From: Pseudanabaena minima
GTDB taxonomy: Bacteria > Cyanobacteriota > Cyanobacteriia > Pseudanabaenales > Pseudanabaenaceae
Assembly (NCBI RefSeq): GCF_051131155.1
Contig: NZ_CP159508.1
Location: 4,030,001 to 4,094,000, forward strand
Length of the DNA: 64,000 bases
Direction of reading: 5' to 3'
A model generated the notes under the pieces. The model searched no databases. It was not told the DNA's origin and worked only from the letters and a program-made list of their open reading frames with translations. Of the stretch, positions 32,763 to 42,161 are shown in pieces. Every line of letters begins with the position of its first letter. The stretch's first letter is position 1. Both the position numbers and the translations under genes were made by a program.

Positions 32763-33452
32763 ATGAGTTCGATTCGTGTTGTCCTAATTGAAGACCATGA
32801 CCTAACCCGCATGGGCATGAAGATTGCTTTGCAACAGCAAGTCGATCTTGTCTTTGTTGGCGAAGCTGCTACAGGTGCGGAAGGCGTATCACTAGTAAAC
32901 AGCCAACAACCTGATGTAGCGATCGTCGATTTGGGCTTGCCTGATATGGATGGCGTGGAAGTAACCCGCCAAATCAAGGCTGCGGCTACCGAGGCAGGTC
33001 GTGCCACTAAAGTTTTGATTCTGACCCTGACTGATAGCCAAGAGACAGTATTAGCTGCTTTTGCCGCAGGTGCAGATTCCTATTGCATCAAAGATATTAG
33101 TTCCGAAAATCTAGTACAAGCGCTGAAGCTAACTGCCGAGGGTAACTCATGGATTGATCCTGCGATCGCTAGCATTGTCTTGCAGCAGGTACGTCGCCGC
33201 GAGGCAACTGTAGAAATTGACGCAGCAGAGGCTGATTACAAACAAGTTTTACAGGCAACACCACTAACTGAGCGTGAGCTAGAAGTGTTATCTGAGATTG
33301 TCAATGGTAATAGCAATGCGGAAATTGCCGAGCGACTTTATATTACAGTTGGCACGGTTAAAACCCATGTGCGGAATATTTTGAATAAGCTATGCGCTGA
33401 TGATCGCACCCAAGCCGCAGTACGCGCTCTCAGAGCAGGATTAGTTAAATAA
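32763..33452 (+). CDS. NarL/FixJ-type response regulator
   Basis: From ATG 32763, a 229-residue protein (an in-frame GTG two codons upstream is less likely). The receiver domain has the acidic pair in VVLIEDHD, phospho-acceptor Asp in VAIVDLGLPDMDG, Thr in LILTLTD and a Lys in YCIKDIS. A linker of about 30 residues leads to a LuxR-type helix-turn-helix (LTERELEVLSEIVNGNSNAEIAERLYITVGTVKTHVRNIL). No sensor kinase is next to it. It precedes a lipoxygenase gene, which it might regulate, but a gap of 120 bp leaves room for a separate promoter. Confidence 0.92.
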   Translation: MSSIRVVLIEDHDLTRMGMKIALQQQVDLVFVGEAATGAEGVSLVNSQQPDVAIVDLGLPDMDGVEVTRQIKAAATEAGRATKVLILTLTDSQETVLAAFAAGADSYCIKDISSENLVQALKLTAEGNSWIDPAIASIVLQQVRRREATVEIDAAEADYKQVLQATPLTERELEVLSEIVNGNSNAEIAERLYITVGTVKTHVRNILNKLCADDRTQAAVRALRAGLVK

Positions 33453-33572
33453 ATTTTTAGAGATCGCGATTAAACTAAATTTAAGCAGTTTATCTTATTA
33501 TCTTAGCAAAACTTCACTTTATTTCAGGCTGACAGGTTTTATATATGGAGGTACAGATTTTTAGGTGCATCC

Positions 33573-35450
33573 ATGATCTTCTCGCTTTTGAGTGGTGTTG
33601 CCAGAATATTAACTTTCTTCTCGGCTAAGTTAGCAGATTTAGCCAATTTAATATCAAGGCGATCGAAGTCGAGCAAATATCCCCTCCTGCCTCAGAATGA
33701 TCCCGAAATTTCTCAACGTCAAGCATCACTAAATCAAGTTCGGCAGCTTTATCAATACAACTACACCTACATTGATTCTCTACCAATGGTAGAAAAGGTA
33801 CCACTTAATGAGCGATTCTCTTTATCTTGGGGATTGCTCGTTGGGAAAGCAGTAGTCAAAGTTTTGTTAAATGATCGAGCGAATCCATTACTTTTAGAAG
33901 AGAGTAAGGAAATCTCCAAAGCCAAACAACTGGACTTCTCAAAACGTTTGCTAGAGGCTAGTGTTGCCCATTCTGATTCAGCACTAGTAGAGCTATTATC
34001 GGAAATACCAACAGTTTTAGAGACTGAACCAACCAACATCGAAGGCTCCAATATTAAGGAATATAACAATCTCTTTTGGATTATTTCTTTACCCGCCATC
34101 AGCCAAAATTTTACGAGTAATTCGGAATTTGCCAGACTGCGTGTCGCTGGATTCAATCCTTTGATGATTCAAAGAGTTAAGACTTTGGATGCAAGATTCC
34201 CTTTAACTGAAGCACAATTTAAGACAGTTTTAGCAGATGATTCACTTGCCGAAGCAGGATCATCTGGACGTTTATATTTAGCTGATTATGCAGAGCTAAC
34301 AGCGATCGCAGGCGGGACATTCCCTAAGGGAGAGCAGAAATATATTAACGCTCCCTTAGCTCTGTTTGCGGTTCCTAAAGGCAAAAAGAGCCTTACTCCG
34401 ATCGCCATTCAACTAGGACAAGACCCCAACACCAATCCCATCTTTTTACGTCAAGCTGGGGATGAACCCAACTGGCTATTAGCGAAAACCGTTGTCCAGA
34501 TTGCTGACGCTAATTACCATCAATTAATTAGCCATTTGGGTAGAACCCATTTATTTATTGAGCCTTTTGCGATCGCCACTAATCGCCAACTTGCTAGCAA
34601 TCATCCTTTGTATATTTTGCTGAAACCTCACTTCCAAGGCACTCTAGCAATCAATGATGCCGCCCAATCGGGATTAGTTAGTGCTGGCGGAACAGTTGAT
34701 AGTCTTTTGGCAGGCAGTATTACCACATCCCGTGCTTTGTCGGTACATGGAGTCAAGACCTACAACTTTGACGAAGCCATGTTGCCTGTAGCGCTGAAGA
34801 ACAGGGGAGTTGATGATCCGAACTTATTACCAGACTATCCCTATCGCGATGATGCTTTATTAGTTTGGGAAGCGATCGCTACTTGGGTGAAGAATTATCT
34901 ATCCATCTATTACTTCAAAGATGATGATGTGATCAGAGATTCTGAACTGCAAGCTTGGGTACAAGAAATTATCTCTGACAATGGTGGTCGCGTGACTAGC
35001 TTTGGGCAAGGTGGACAGATTCGCACTTTTGATTATTTAGTTAGCGCTGTGACCTTGCTGATCTTTACTGCAAGCGCTCAACATGCAGCAGTAAATTTCC
35101 CTCAAAGCGACTTGATGACTTACGCTCCTGCAATACCTCTAGCGGGCTATACTCCTGCGCCAACCACAAACACAGGCGCTAATGAGGCGGATTTCTTTGC
35201 GATGTTGCCACCAATCGATCAAGCCAAGAGTCAACTGACGATGACTTATATTCTTGGTTCAGTTTATTACACAACTTTAGGCGAATATGGTGCTGATTAC
35301 TTCAGCGACGATCGCATTCAGCAGCCTTTACACGATTTTCAAGATCAGTTAAAGGTGATCGAATCTACGATCAAGTCTCGCAATGAACAAAGAGTTGCAG
35401 ATTATAACTATTTGAGACCATCACGGATTCCCCAAAGCATTAATATCTAA
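33573..35450 (+). CDS. Lipoxygenase family protein
   Basis: A 625-residue protein with the lipoxygenase iron site: His321 and His326 in HLGRTHLFIEPFAIATNRQL, His504 and Asn508 in QHAAVNFPQ, and a C-terminal Ile625 (SINI). The central HPLYILLKPHF and the GLVSAGG piece match the LOX fold. A PLAT/C2 beta barrel is not apparent; the N-terminal ~120 residues are divergent, with a short hydrophobic start. LOX enzymes add O2 to polyunsaturated fatty acids, giving hydroperoxides and oxylipins. Occurrence in cyanobacteria is patchy, which suggests transfer. Confidence 0.92.
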   Translation: MIFSLLSGVARILTFFSAKLADLANLISRRSKSSKYPLLPQNDPEISQRQASLNQVRQLYQYNYTYIDSLPMVEKVPLNERFSLSWGLLVGKAVVKVLLNDRANPLLLEESKEISKAKQLDFSKRLLEASVAHSDSALVELLSEIPTVLETEPTNIEGSNIKEYNNLFWIISLPAISQNFTSNSEFARLRVAGFNPLMIQRVKTLDARFPLTEAQFKTVLADDSLAEAGSSGRLYLADYAELTAIAGGTFPKGEQKYINAPLALFAVPKGKKSLTPIAIQLGQDPNTNPIFLRQAGDEPNWLLAKTVVQIADANYHQLISHLGRTHLFIEPFAIATNRQLASNHPLYILLKPHFQGTLAINDAAQSGLVSAGGTVDSLLAGSITTSRALSVHGVKTYNFDEAMLPVALKNRGVDDPNLLPDYPYRDDALLVWEAIATWVKNYLSIYYFKDDDVIRDSELQAWVQEIISDNGGRVTSFGQGGQIRTFDYLVSAVTLLIFTASAQHAAVNFPQSDLMTYAPAIPLAGYTPAPTTNTGANEADFFAMLPPIDQAKSQLTMTYILGSVYYTTLGEYGADYFSDDRIQQPLHDFQDQLKVIESTIKSRNEQRVADYNYLRPSRIPQSINI

Positions 35451-35512
35451 AATATCTATTGAGCCGAGCTTAGCTTGGCTCAATAGATATTCACCTAAAC
35501 TGAGCAAGCCGA

Positions 35513-36775
35513 ATGATAGAAAAACTCAGCAAAAAACGTTATTCCACCAATTTATTTGATGTTACACAAGACATCATCGGTGCGCTACCACTGAAATTGG
35601 TTGAGCAATGGCTGAGCAGTGATCAAACCTATGCAGATGCATTAAAGCTACTTGATAGTCACAAGGTAATAGGTTACAGCGTATCTTCAGACTCAGTTGG
35701 GCTGACTAAGCTATGTCAGCAAAATGGATTACTAGAGATTCTTGCTATCATCAACCAACCGAAAAAGATTGTGCATGGCTACGGAAAAGCGATCGGGGGC
35801 GAAAGTGTGGGCATTTGGGCGGCGGACAATACCCAAATGTTTTATCCAGATGACCTAAGCGCATCTACCCTTGTGTCCACACTCTTAACAATTCAAGATG
35901 CGATCGCTCAGAGTTGTCACATCAAAATTGGGCTTGGCGCTCATTATGGCAGTTTTTATTCGATTAGTGGTGGTTTATATGGCTCAGAGGCAGATGCGAT
36001 CGAGGATATTGCAGAGAATCATACCTGTGGAGGTGAAATCTTAATCAGTCAAGCCATATGTGATCGCTTACCCAATCATCACAACTTCACCATTGAGAAA
36101 CGCAATGATTTAGTAACGGAAATTGGCAATATTTATCGAGTCCTAGATGGCGATCGCTTGTCAGGATTGCAACCTCTCAATCAACAGTATCCGATTCCCT
36201 ATTCTGAAGATTTTTATGCTGATTTATTAGAATATGAAACTCGACTCACAAGCCATACTATAGACCAAAGGTTTACCCATGATTTGATAGATAAGTATAT
36301 CCAAAATAAAGTAGTAGTGCTGATCGAGAGTAGAAGTGAATCTGTGGAAACCCATGAGGTTTCGATGTTTAATCAGTTATCATTCTCGGCTTTGATGAAA
36401 GATATCGGACTGCGACTGCTAAACAAAACATCAGCCGAAGAAATCAAGGTAGTTAGCTCATTAGCAATTTATGCTTTTGATGATGCTCATGATGCAGTCA
36501 GCTTTGCCCAAACGTTCCGTCAAGAGCTAGCAAAACAAGATATTACCTGTCGAATTGGCATTGATCGAGGTGAAGTTCTAATTTTCAATTTACCGTTCGG
36601 GACTAAAGATATTGCAGGAATGCCTGTGAATGTAGCATCTAAAATGGCTCAAGACAAAGGTGAGTTTGGCAAGTTATACCTAAGTGCGGCAATGCGAGAT
36701 GTGGTTGATGTAAGAGAATTTAACGAGATTAAGTACAACGTTTCTGGAGTGGAGATAACAACCTATGAAGGGTAA
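35513..36775 (+). CDS. Tandem nucleotide-cyclase-homology-like protein
   Basis: A 420-residue soluble protein. Two regions look like class III cyclase-homology (guanylate/adenylate cyclase) domains: residues ~95-215 (KIGLGAHYGSFYSISGGLYG...DAIEDIAENHTCGGEILIS) and ~270-415 (CRIGIDRGEVLIFNLPFGTKDIAGMPVNVASKMAQ). The metal-binding Asp pair and transition-state Asn/Arg of true cyclases are only partly recognisable: DIAGMPVNVASKM in the second copy is good, the first copy is degenerate. It may be an inactive regulatory pair. It starts 62 bp after the lipoxygenase and overlaps the next gene by 11 bp. Confidence 0.65.
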   Translation: MIEKLSKKRYSTNLFDVTQDIIGALPLKLVEQWLSSDQTYADALKLLDSHKVIGYSVSSDSVGLTKLCQQNGLLEILAIINQPKKIVHGYGKAIGGESVGIWAADNTQMFYPDDLSASTLVSTLLTIQDAIAQSCHIKIGLGAHYGSFYSISGGLYGSEADAIEDIAENHTCGGEILISQAICDRLPNHHNFTIEKRNDLVTEIGNIYRVLDGDRLSGLQPLNQQYPIPYSEDFYADLLEYETRLTSHTIDQRFTHDLIDKYIQNKVVVLIESRSESVETHEVSMFNQLSFSALMKDIGLRLLNKTSAEEIKVVSSLAIYAFDDAHDAVSFAQTFRQELAKQDITCRIGIDRGEVLIFNLPFGTKDIAGMPVNVASKMAQDKGEFGKLYLSAAMRDVVDVREFNEIKYNVSGVEITTYEG

Positions 36776-38477
36776 ATTAGCTGGGATTATCTGTTTAATA
36801 TTCTTGCTATGGGCATTTCTATTACCTACAGCACCTTTACACGCGATTCCCATTAGTGACATTCCCAATCCTAGAAAATTAAATGGAACTTGGGTGAGCG
36901 ATGTTGCGAATATTTTAAGTGTAGAAACCGAATCTCAACTCAATCGCCGAATTTCGCAACTCGCCACTAATAATAGTTCAGAAATCGCGGTAGTGACAGT
37001 GCCAGACACCATACCATCAGCAACGGTTAAAGCCTATGCAACGGAATTATTTAATACTTGGGGCATTGGTAAACGCGATATTGATAATGGCGTATTGTTT
37101 TTGATCTCAGTAAACGATCGCAGGATTGAAATCGAAACTGGGCGAGGTGTTTCTCCATATATTAGCGATCGCCAAGTAAAGCAAATTATCGAAACTCAAA
37201 TTACCCCTGAGTTTAAGCGCCAAAACTATGATCGCGGCATCATTAACGGCGTAGAGGAGATGGCGGGACGTTTAGAGAAAATCAATTTTTATCCTTTCCC
37301 TTTTATGCCCATTTACAGCAGTATCGGGCTTATTGGCATAGCGATCGCTCTGAGTGGCGTGATATTGATCGTTATCAAAATTCGAGAATGGCGACAAACA
37401 TTACCTACTGTTAGTAAAGAACTCCAAAATCCTGTTGTGTTTCGGTTAAATATTCCTCAATTGACAGAATTTACTAGTTTAGGAATGTTGTTAATGGTAT
37501 TTGGGCTATCTGCGATCGCCGTTAGCATCAATGCATGGGTACTATCGCAAGAAACGTTAACTAGCTTATTTATTCAGCCTATTAATCAACTTTTAGGCTC
37601 AGTGCTAATTAATGTGATAGTTGCCCTTGCCTCTCTCATTTTGTGGTTGAGTATTGAAAAATTTTGGTTGGCTCAGTTGACGGCTGTTTTCCAAACACCA
37701 ATACAGCGCGATGAAACAAGTCGATTTGGTTTAGAATTATCCCGAAATTATGGTTGGATGATCGTTTGCAATGTCCCTGCTCTGGTTGTGCTATGGCTAA
37801 TCACAAGTACTTCGATTTTGCTCACTATTCCTAGTCACTTGTTATTTGCGATCACTAGCTTACTTATGGCAATGGGATATCAATTTCTATGGCTGTACCT
37901 AGTCAATGATATGTACATTGATAGGAGCTTAGCTAGAGAACAGCATTTTTGTCAAAGCTGTCGAAATATTGTTCAGAGTGTAGGATCAGATGTAACTAAT
38001 CAGTATTTAATCAAGCCAGAGTTAAAGGCTGTTGAGTTAGGGAATGCCACTTACACAGTATATTCATGCGATCGCTGCTATCCTCCAACTAATCAGACTG
38101 CTAAAAGCGATCGTCAGCATGTTTATTGTCAATCCCATATTTTAAATGAAGATGCAGTTTGTCCAAAATGTAACTACCCAACTTTAATAGATGCAAAACT
38201 CAAGCAATCTCGCAAGCCCAAGAAGTTTCCTAAAAAAGCTTCTAAAGACGCAATTAGCATACGTCAATGTCAAAACTGTTTTTATGAGGAACCTGTCTAT
38301 CCTTTCATTCCTGCACCTGTGAGTTATTCCAGTAGTACAGACTATTACAGTTCTAGTGATAGTTCGAGTAGTAGTTCTAGTAGCTATGATTCCTATGATT
38401 ATGGTAGCAGTTCTTCTTCTAGCAGTGATTTTGGAGGCGGCGGTAGCGATGGCGGAGGTGCGGGTGGAGACTGGTGA
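36765..38477 (+). CDS. TPM-domain membrane protein (YgcG-like)
   Basis: A 570-residue protein. It has a signal peptide (residues 1-27), then a TPM domain (about 35-170: LNGTWVSDVANILSVETESQLNRRI..., with the RIEIETGRGVSPYISD segment), a group of five or so TM helices (about 185-390), Cys-X2-Cys pairs (CQSC, CDRC, CPKC, CQNC) that may bind zinc, and a long Ser-rich tail ending GGGGSDGGGAGGDW, typical of TPM proteins. TPM domains occur in photosystem II repair factors (TLP18.3) and in many membrane proteins. The start overlaps the upstream cyclase-like gene by 11 bp. Confidence 0.85.
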   Translation: MKGKLAGIICLIFLLWAFLLPTAPLHAIPISDIPNPRKLNGTWVSDVANILSVETESQLNRRISQLATNNSSEIAVVTVPDTIPSATVKAYATELFNTWGIGKRDIDNGVLFLISVNDRRIEIETGRGVSPYISDRQVKQIIETQITPEFKRQNYDRGIINGVEEMAGRLEKINFYPFPFMPIYSSIGLIGIAIALSGVILIVIKIREWRQTLPTVSKELQNPVVFRLNIPQLTEFTSLGMLLMVFGLSAIAVSINAWVLSQETLTSLFIQPINQLLGSVLINVIVALASLILWLSIEKFWLAQLTAVFQTPIQRDETSRFGLELSRNYGWMIVCNVPALVVLWLITSTSILLTIPSHLLFAITSLLMAMGYQFLWLYLVNDMYIDRSLAREQHFCQSCRNIVQSVGSDVTNQYLIKPELKAVELGNATYTVYSCDRCYPPTNQTAKSDRQHVYCQSHILNEDAVCPKCNYPTLIDAKLKQSRKPKKFPKKASKDAISIRQCQNCFYEEPVYPFIPAPVSYSSSTDYYSSSDSSSSSSSSYDSYDYGSSSSSSSDFGGGGSDGGGAGGDW

Positions 38478-38502
38478 TTAGCTCTTAGCGATTAGCTTTT
38501 GG

Positions 38503-40038
38503 CTAATTCAAGCGATGCTTAGCATAAATTATAATGCTAAGCACACAGAGTAAAGGTGTTAACCAATCGCCCCATAGGACATACAGAGTTTTAGTATCTC
38601 TTAAATAAACTGTCTCGATATGGGTTTCATAGGTATTTACATTTGAGAGCCAAATCGTGCGTCCATTAGGATCGACAAAACCTGAATAGCCTGTATTAGT
38701 TGCTCTCACTGCCCAGCGATCGCTTTCGATCGCTCTTGCTACATCCTGAGCATGGTGTTGAGCCGACATATAGGAGGCAAAATGAGCATTATTAGAAGCA
38801 GAGAGAATTAACTTGCCACCTGCGGCAGTTTGAAAACGGAAAGTGGCAGGATAGGCAGATTCATAGCAAATCCCGACGATGAAGCGTCCCCAAGGTGTAT
38901 CGACTAATTGCTCACTAGAACCTGCATCGACTTCACCTCTGAGTGGAGATAAGCGCCTAATTAGACTTCCTAAAATTGGTCTTAAGGGAATATATTCACC
39001 CACTGGCACAAGCCGCACTTTATCGTATTGACTGAGAATCTTGCCAGAACCATCAATCAAAAAGAGGCTATTTGTATAGTTATTTGGGTCTTCTGCATTG
39101 GGATTACGAGTTGTCCCGAAGCCTCCTAGCCATACAGGAACTCGATATTTCTCCACCGCCCGATCAAATGGTTCACGACGTGGATCGTAATTAGGATAAA
39201 GAAAAGAAATCGCCGTCTCAGGCGTAACGATCATTTCTGCTCCTGACTGCGCTAATTTTTCATAGCCTTTGGTGTAGTTATTAACTGCTATTTCCCAACC
39301 TTTCGGCTTTACAGTCAGAGCATTGGGGAAGTTACCTTGAATAATTCCTGCTTTAATCGCTTTTCCGTTACCGCTTGCCATACGATCGCCTTGCATTTCC
39401 CATGCACCATAGCCCGCGATCGCAATCAAGAGAGCAATGGCTGCGATCGCACAGCGTCGTTTATCTGCCCAAGTTCTCTGCAAGAGAATTTCCGCAAATA
39501 ATCCATTAACTGCCACGAGCGCTGAAGTCATCGTCTGCTGTCCAGAAATCCGACTAATTTGTAACATCAGCAAATCATGGGGGCTTTGCGTATAACCTAG
39601 TGCAGTCCAATAAAGTGGTCCCCAACTCCAGACAATTTCTAATCCACTAAAAATCGCACAGGCGACGATTACCCGACTAATCACATTGAGATTCTGCGTA
39701 AAGAGTGACATTCCCCCAGCCCATAAGCCTGATAATAATGCACCGCAACCCGTAATCAGTAGCCAAACCAATGTAGCAATCCAAAAACTCGTCCACCAAG
39801 GTACACCCATCCATTCCATTGGATGCACACTCGTAATCCAAAACAATGCCATCCCGTGATAACAAAATCCCCACATCGCCCCCATAGCGATCGCCTCTTT
39901 CACTTTTAACCTTTGAGCAAGCATCCAGAGGGGAATCAAAGCGACCCAAGCCAGCCACCATTGACTAAACGGGTCAGGAGTAAGTCCCATCAACACTCCA
40001 CCAAAAGCAGCAAACAGGAGATTGCGTAAATTTCGCAT
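38503..40038 (-). CDS. lnt: Apolipoprotein N-acyltransferase
   Basis: A 511-residue enzyme. N-terminal TM helices (about 1-210) are followed by a nitrilase-type domain with the Glu-Lys-Cys triad: VTPETAIS, YDKVRLVPVGEYIPLR and IVGICYESAYP. One more TM helix lies at the C terminus. It transfers an acyl chain from phospholipid to the N-terminal cysteine of lipoproteins in the plasma membrane. Length and motifs are complete. It converges with the TPM gene, and the 154-bp upstream gap holds a family B repeat. Confidence 0.95.
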   Translation of the reverse strand: MRNLRNLLFAAFGGVLMGLTPDPFSQWWLAWVALIPLWMLAQRLKVKEAIAMGAMWGFCYHGMALFWITSVHPMEWMGVPWWTSFWIATLVWLLITGCGALLSGLWAGGMSLFTQNLNVISRVIVACAIFSGLEIVWSWGPLYWTALGYTQSPHDLLMLQISRISGQQTMTSALVAVNGLFAEILLQRTWADKRRCAIAAIALLIAIAGYGAWEMQGDRMASGNGKAIKAGIIQGNFPNALTVKPKGWEIAVNNYTKGYEKLAQSGAEMIVTPETAISFLYPNYDPRREPFDRAVEKYRVPVWLGGFGTTRNPNAEDPNNYTNSLFLIDGSGKILSQYDKVRLVPVGEYIPLRPILGSLIRRLSPLRGEVDAGSSEQLVDTPWGRFIVGICYESAYPATFRFQTAAGGKLILSASNNAHFASYMSAQHHAQDVARAIESDRWAVRATNTGYSGFVDPNGRTIWLSNVNTYETHIETVYLRDTKTLYVLWGDWLTPLLCVLSIIIYAKHRLN

Positions 40039-40061
40039 AGTATTTTATTTTAAAAGCTGTA

Positions 40062-40164
40062 ATACCAATTCACAAAAGTGTTGTCACACTTTTGTGAATT
40101 AAAGAGCAAACCCAGTAAGGGATATCAAAACTCAAAATGGCTAAGCCATTTTGAGTTTTGATAT
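40062..40164. repeat. Family B 103-bp element, copy 3
   Basis: It starts ATACCAATTCACAAAAGTGT and ends GAGTTTTGATAT. The central block CCCAGTAAGGG is in inverse orientation relative to copies 1 and 2, and two hairpins flank it. Length is exactly 103 bp. Confidence 0.88.
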
Positions 40165-40192
40165 CAGGGACATGCAATTTAATAACGCTGAT

Positions 40193-42052
40193 CTAAGGAT
40201 TCAAACTAACTGGGCAATTTGGTTTCTCAGAAGTTTCCACAGGAGCAGGATCGGGTGGTAGAAGTGCAACAATATGCGGAACAGGGCGAGGCTCGTAAGC
40301 CATAACTGATTTACCTCGATAAGCAAGTGCGGTACTAGCACCAGAGTCAAGCATGACCACGTCGCGCAGTCCCGCTTTGGCTAATATTTTACCCAAGCCA
40401 ACCGAATCAATCATTTCCATAGTTACCCCAATGGTCGGTCTGCCAGAACGATCAATGCCCCAAAAGGCGCGATCGCGGCTAGCATCAAAACCATAAAGCT
40501 TACCAAAGGACTCCGCTGGTTGAGGTTTACCATCACGAACTAACCAACCAGCCCCCACAAAAGCATCCGTCACATCTGGCAGTTCGGCTCTTACTGCTTC
40601 TAGCGAATTGTGTTTAGCAGCATTGTAGGGAATAAACTTAATCGCTGTAGGACTGATCAAGACTAGAGGACGACCATTGAGCAATGGATTTTCGCCCTTA
40701 TTGCCATTGATAAAAACTCCAGCCTTACTAGAAAATTGACTCAACACAGGACCAATCATCTTATTGCTGTCAAGGTGTTCCAAAGAAAAGAAGGTTCCAT
40801 CAACAGCAGCGATCGCATTGGGAGTCATGGTCATAATTTCGGCAACTTGAGCGCGAGTATCCGCATGGGTTGTCGCAACACGTCCACCAGACACAAGGGT
40901 AAGAGGTAACCCATCAATGGTAACTGTCCGCTTCTCCACAGGGGTAGTAAAGTTAACTACGCCATTACTTACAGTGGGCAAAAGTGCTACTTGACTTGCC
41001 GAAGTACCTCCAGATGCTTGGGCGATCGCTTCATCAAAGCGCGACTGACCAAATCGCATGATTGTCAACAAATCTTCGGACTCATTGGCTGATCGCTCTT
41101 GCCTTGGATCGAGACTCATCGACAGGGCTGCTTTGTAACCAGCATCTTTGATTTTTTCCTTAGCGCGTTCGGTGAAATCTCCTTCAGGATAAGTAAAGTA
41201 ATCAATAGAAATTCCTAATTCTTTTTCAAGAACCTTTTTCGATTCTGTTACTTCACGTTCGATTTCAGCATCGCTGAGGTTAGTCATATTTAAATGATTA
41301 ACTGTGTGGGAAGCAACCGTAATCAGACCACTTTTTTGCATTTCTCGGAGTTGGTTCCATGTTGCTTTTGGCTTCTGTCCACCTGTACCGACAAAGCGCG
41401 TATGCACCGACCAGACCGCAGGATAGTTATATTTTTTCAGCAATGGAAATGCATATTTGTACTGCCCAACATAGTTATCGTCAAAGGTTAGTAATACAGG
41501 CTTTTCAGGTAATTGTGCGCCAGTCCGTAGATGATTCACCATTCTATCCATCGTAATTGGTGTATATCCACCTTCTTGGAGCGCTTGAAAATGTTTTTCT
41601 AATTCTTCGGGGGTGACATCCCAGCTTACATCTTTGGTAGCTGTAATGTCGTGGTACATAATGATCGGGATTTTGGCATTACGCGCTCGATCGCTAATTT
41701 GCGGAAAGGGAGCAGGATTAAAGCTTGCCACTAAATCAGCATTAATAGTGCTGCTCAAGCTTGATAAAGCAGGCAAAGGATCATTGGCGATCGCATTGAT
41801 CGCTCTGACCTGATAAAGTGAAGCCGTCACCGACTCCAACGCATTGTATTGACAGAAAGCCCGTGAGTCATTGCTCGCTGGAGTAGCAGGATTTAAAGTT
41901 GTTTCATTGGCGGCTATGTCCGCAGAGGATGGTCGATAAGTAACAAGTCGTGAAGCGATCGCCGCACCCATGCCAGTACCGAGGGCAGCTAATCCCAGCA
42001 CGAGCCAAATTGTGTTCATGCTGCCACTATTATTGCCTTTGCCCCTGCTCAT
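40193..42052 (-). CDS. Polysaccharide deacetylase fused to a phosphodiester glycosidase domain
   Basis: A 619-residue exported protein. A TM anchor lies near residues 13-32 (TIWLVLGLAALGTGMGAAIASRL), a NodB-type deacetylase at about 125-340 (IPIIMYHDIT, LLTFDDNYVG with the metal-binding Asp, VASHTVNHLNM and YFTYPEGDF), and a C-terminal NAGPA/DUF2233 phosphodiester glycosidase domain at about 365-605 (AAVDGTFFS, GAGWLVRDGKP, VTMEMIDSVGLGKIL, VVMLDSGASTALAYRG). The first would deacetylate a GlcNAc polymer and the second would cleave a sugar phosphodiester, so both may remodel cell wall or sheath glycans. The fusion is complete and in frame. Confidence 0.9.
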   Translation of the reverse strand: MSRGKGNNSGSMNTIWLVLGLAALGTGMGAAIASRLVTYRPSSADIAANETTLNPATPASNDSRAFCQYNALESVTASLYQVRAINAIANDPLPALSSLSSTINADLVASFNPAPFPQISDRARNAKIPIIMYHDITATKDVSWDVTPEELEKHFQALQEGGYTPITMDRMVNHLRTGAQLPEKPVLLTFDDNYVGQYKYAFPLLKKYNYPAVWSVHTRFVGTGGQKPKATWNQLREMQKSGLITVASHTVNHLNMTNLSDAEIEREVTESKKVLEKELGISIDYFTYPEGDFTERAKEKIKDAGYKAALSMSLDPRQERSANESEDLLTIMRFGQSRFDEAIAQASGGTSASQVALLPTVSNGVVNFTTPVEKRTVTIDGLPLTLVSGGRVATTHADTRAQVAEIMTMTPNAIAAVDGTFFSLEHLDSNKMIGPVLSQFSSKAGVFINGNKGENPLLNGRPLVLISPTAIKFIPYNAAKHNSLEAVRAELPDVTDAFVGAGWLVRDGKPQPAESFGKLYGFDASRDRAFWGIDRSGRPTIGVTMEMIDSVGLGKILAKAGLRDVVMLDSGASTALAYRGKSVMAYEPRPVPHIVALLPPDPAPVETSEKPNCPVSLNP

Positions 42053-42161
42053 AAAGATTTATAACTTTGTTGATATTACTAGCGCCTATTTAATCAGAGA
42101 GCCATCATGTACACAAGTCCCCATACATCGCTATGCGCTTCCATCAAACTCAGACCATTGC

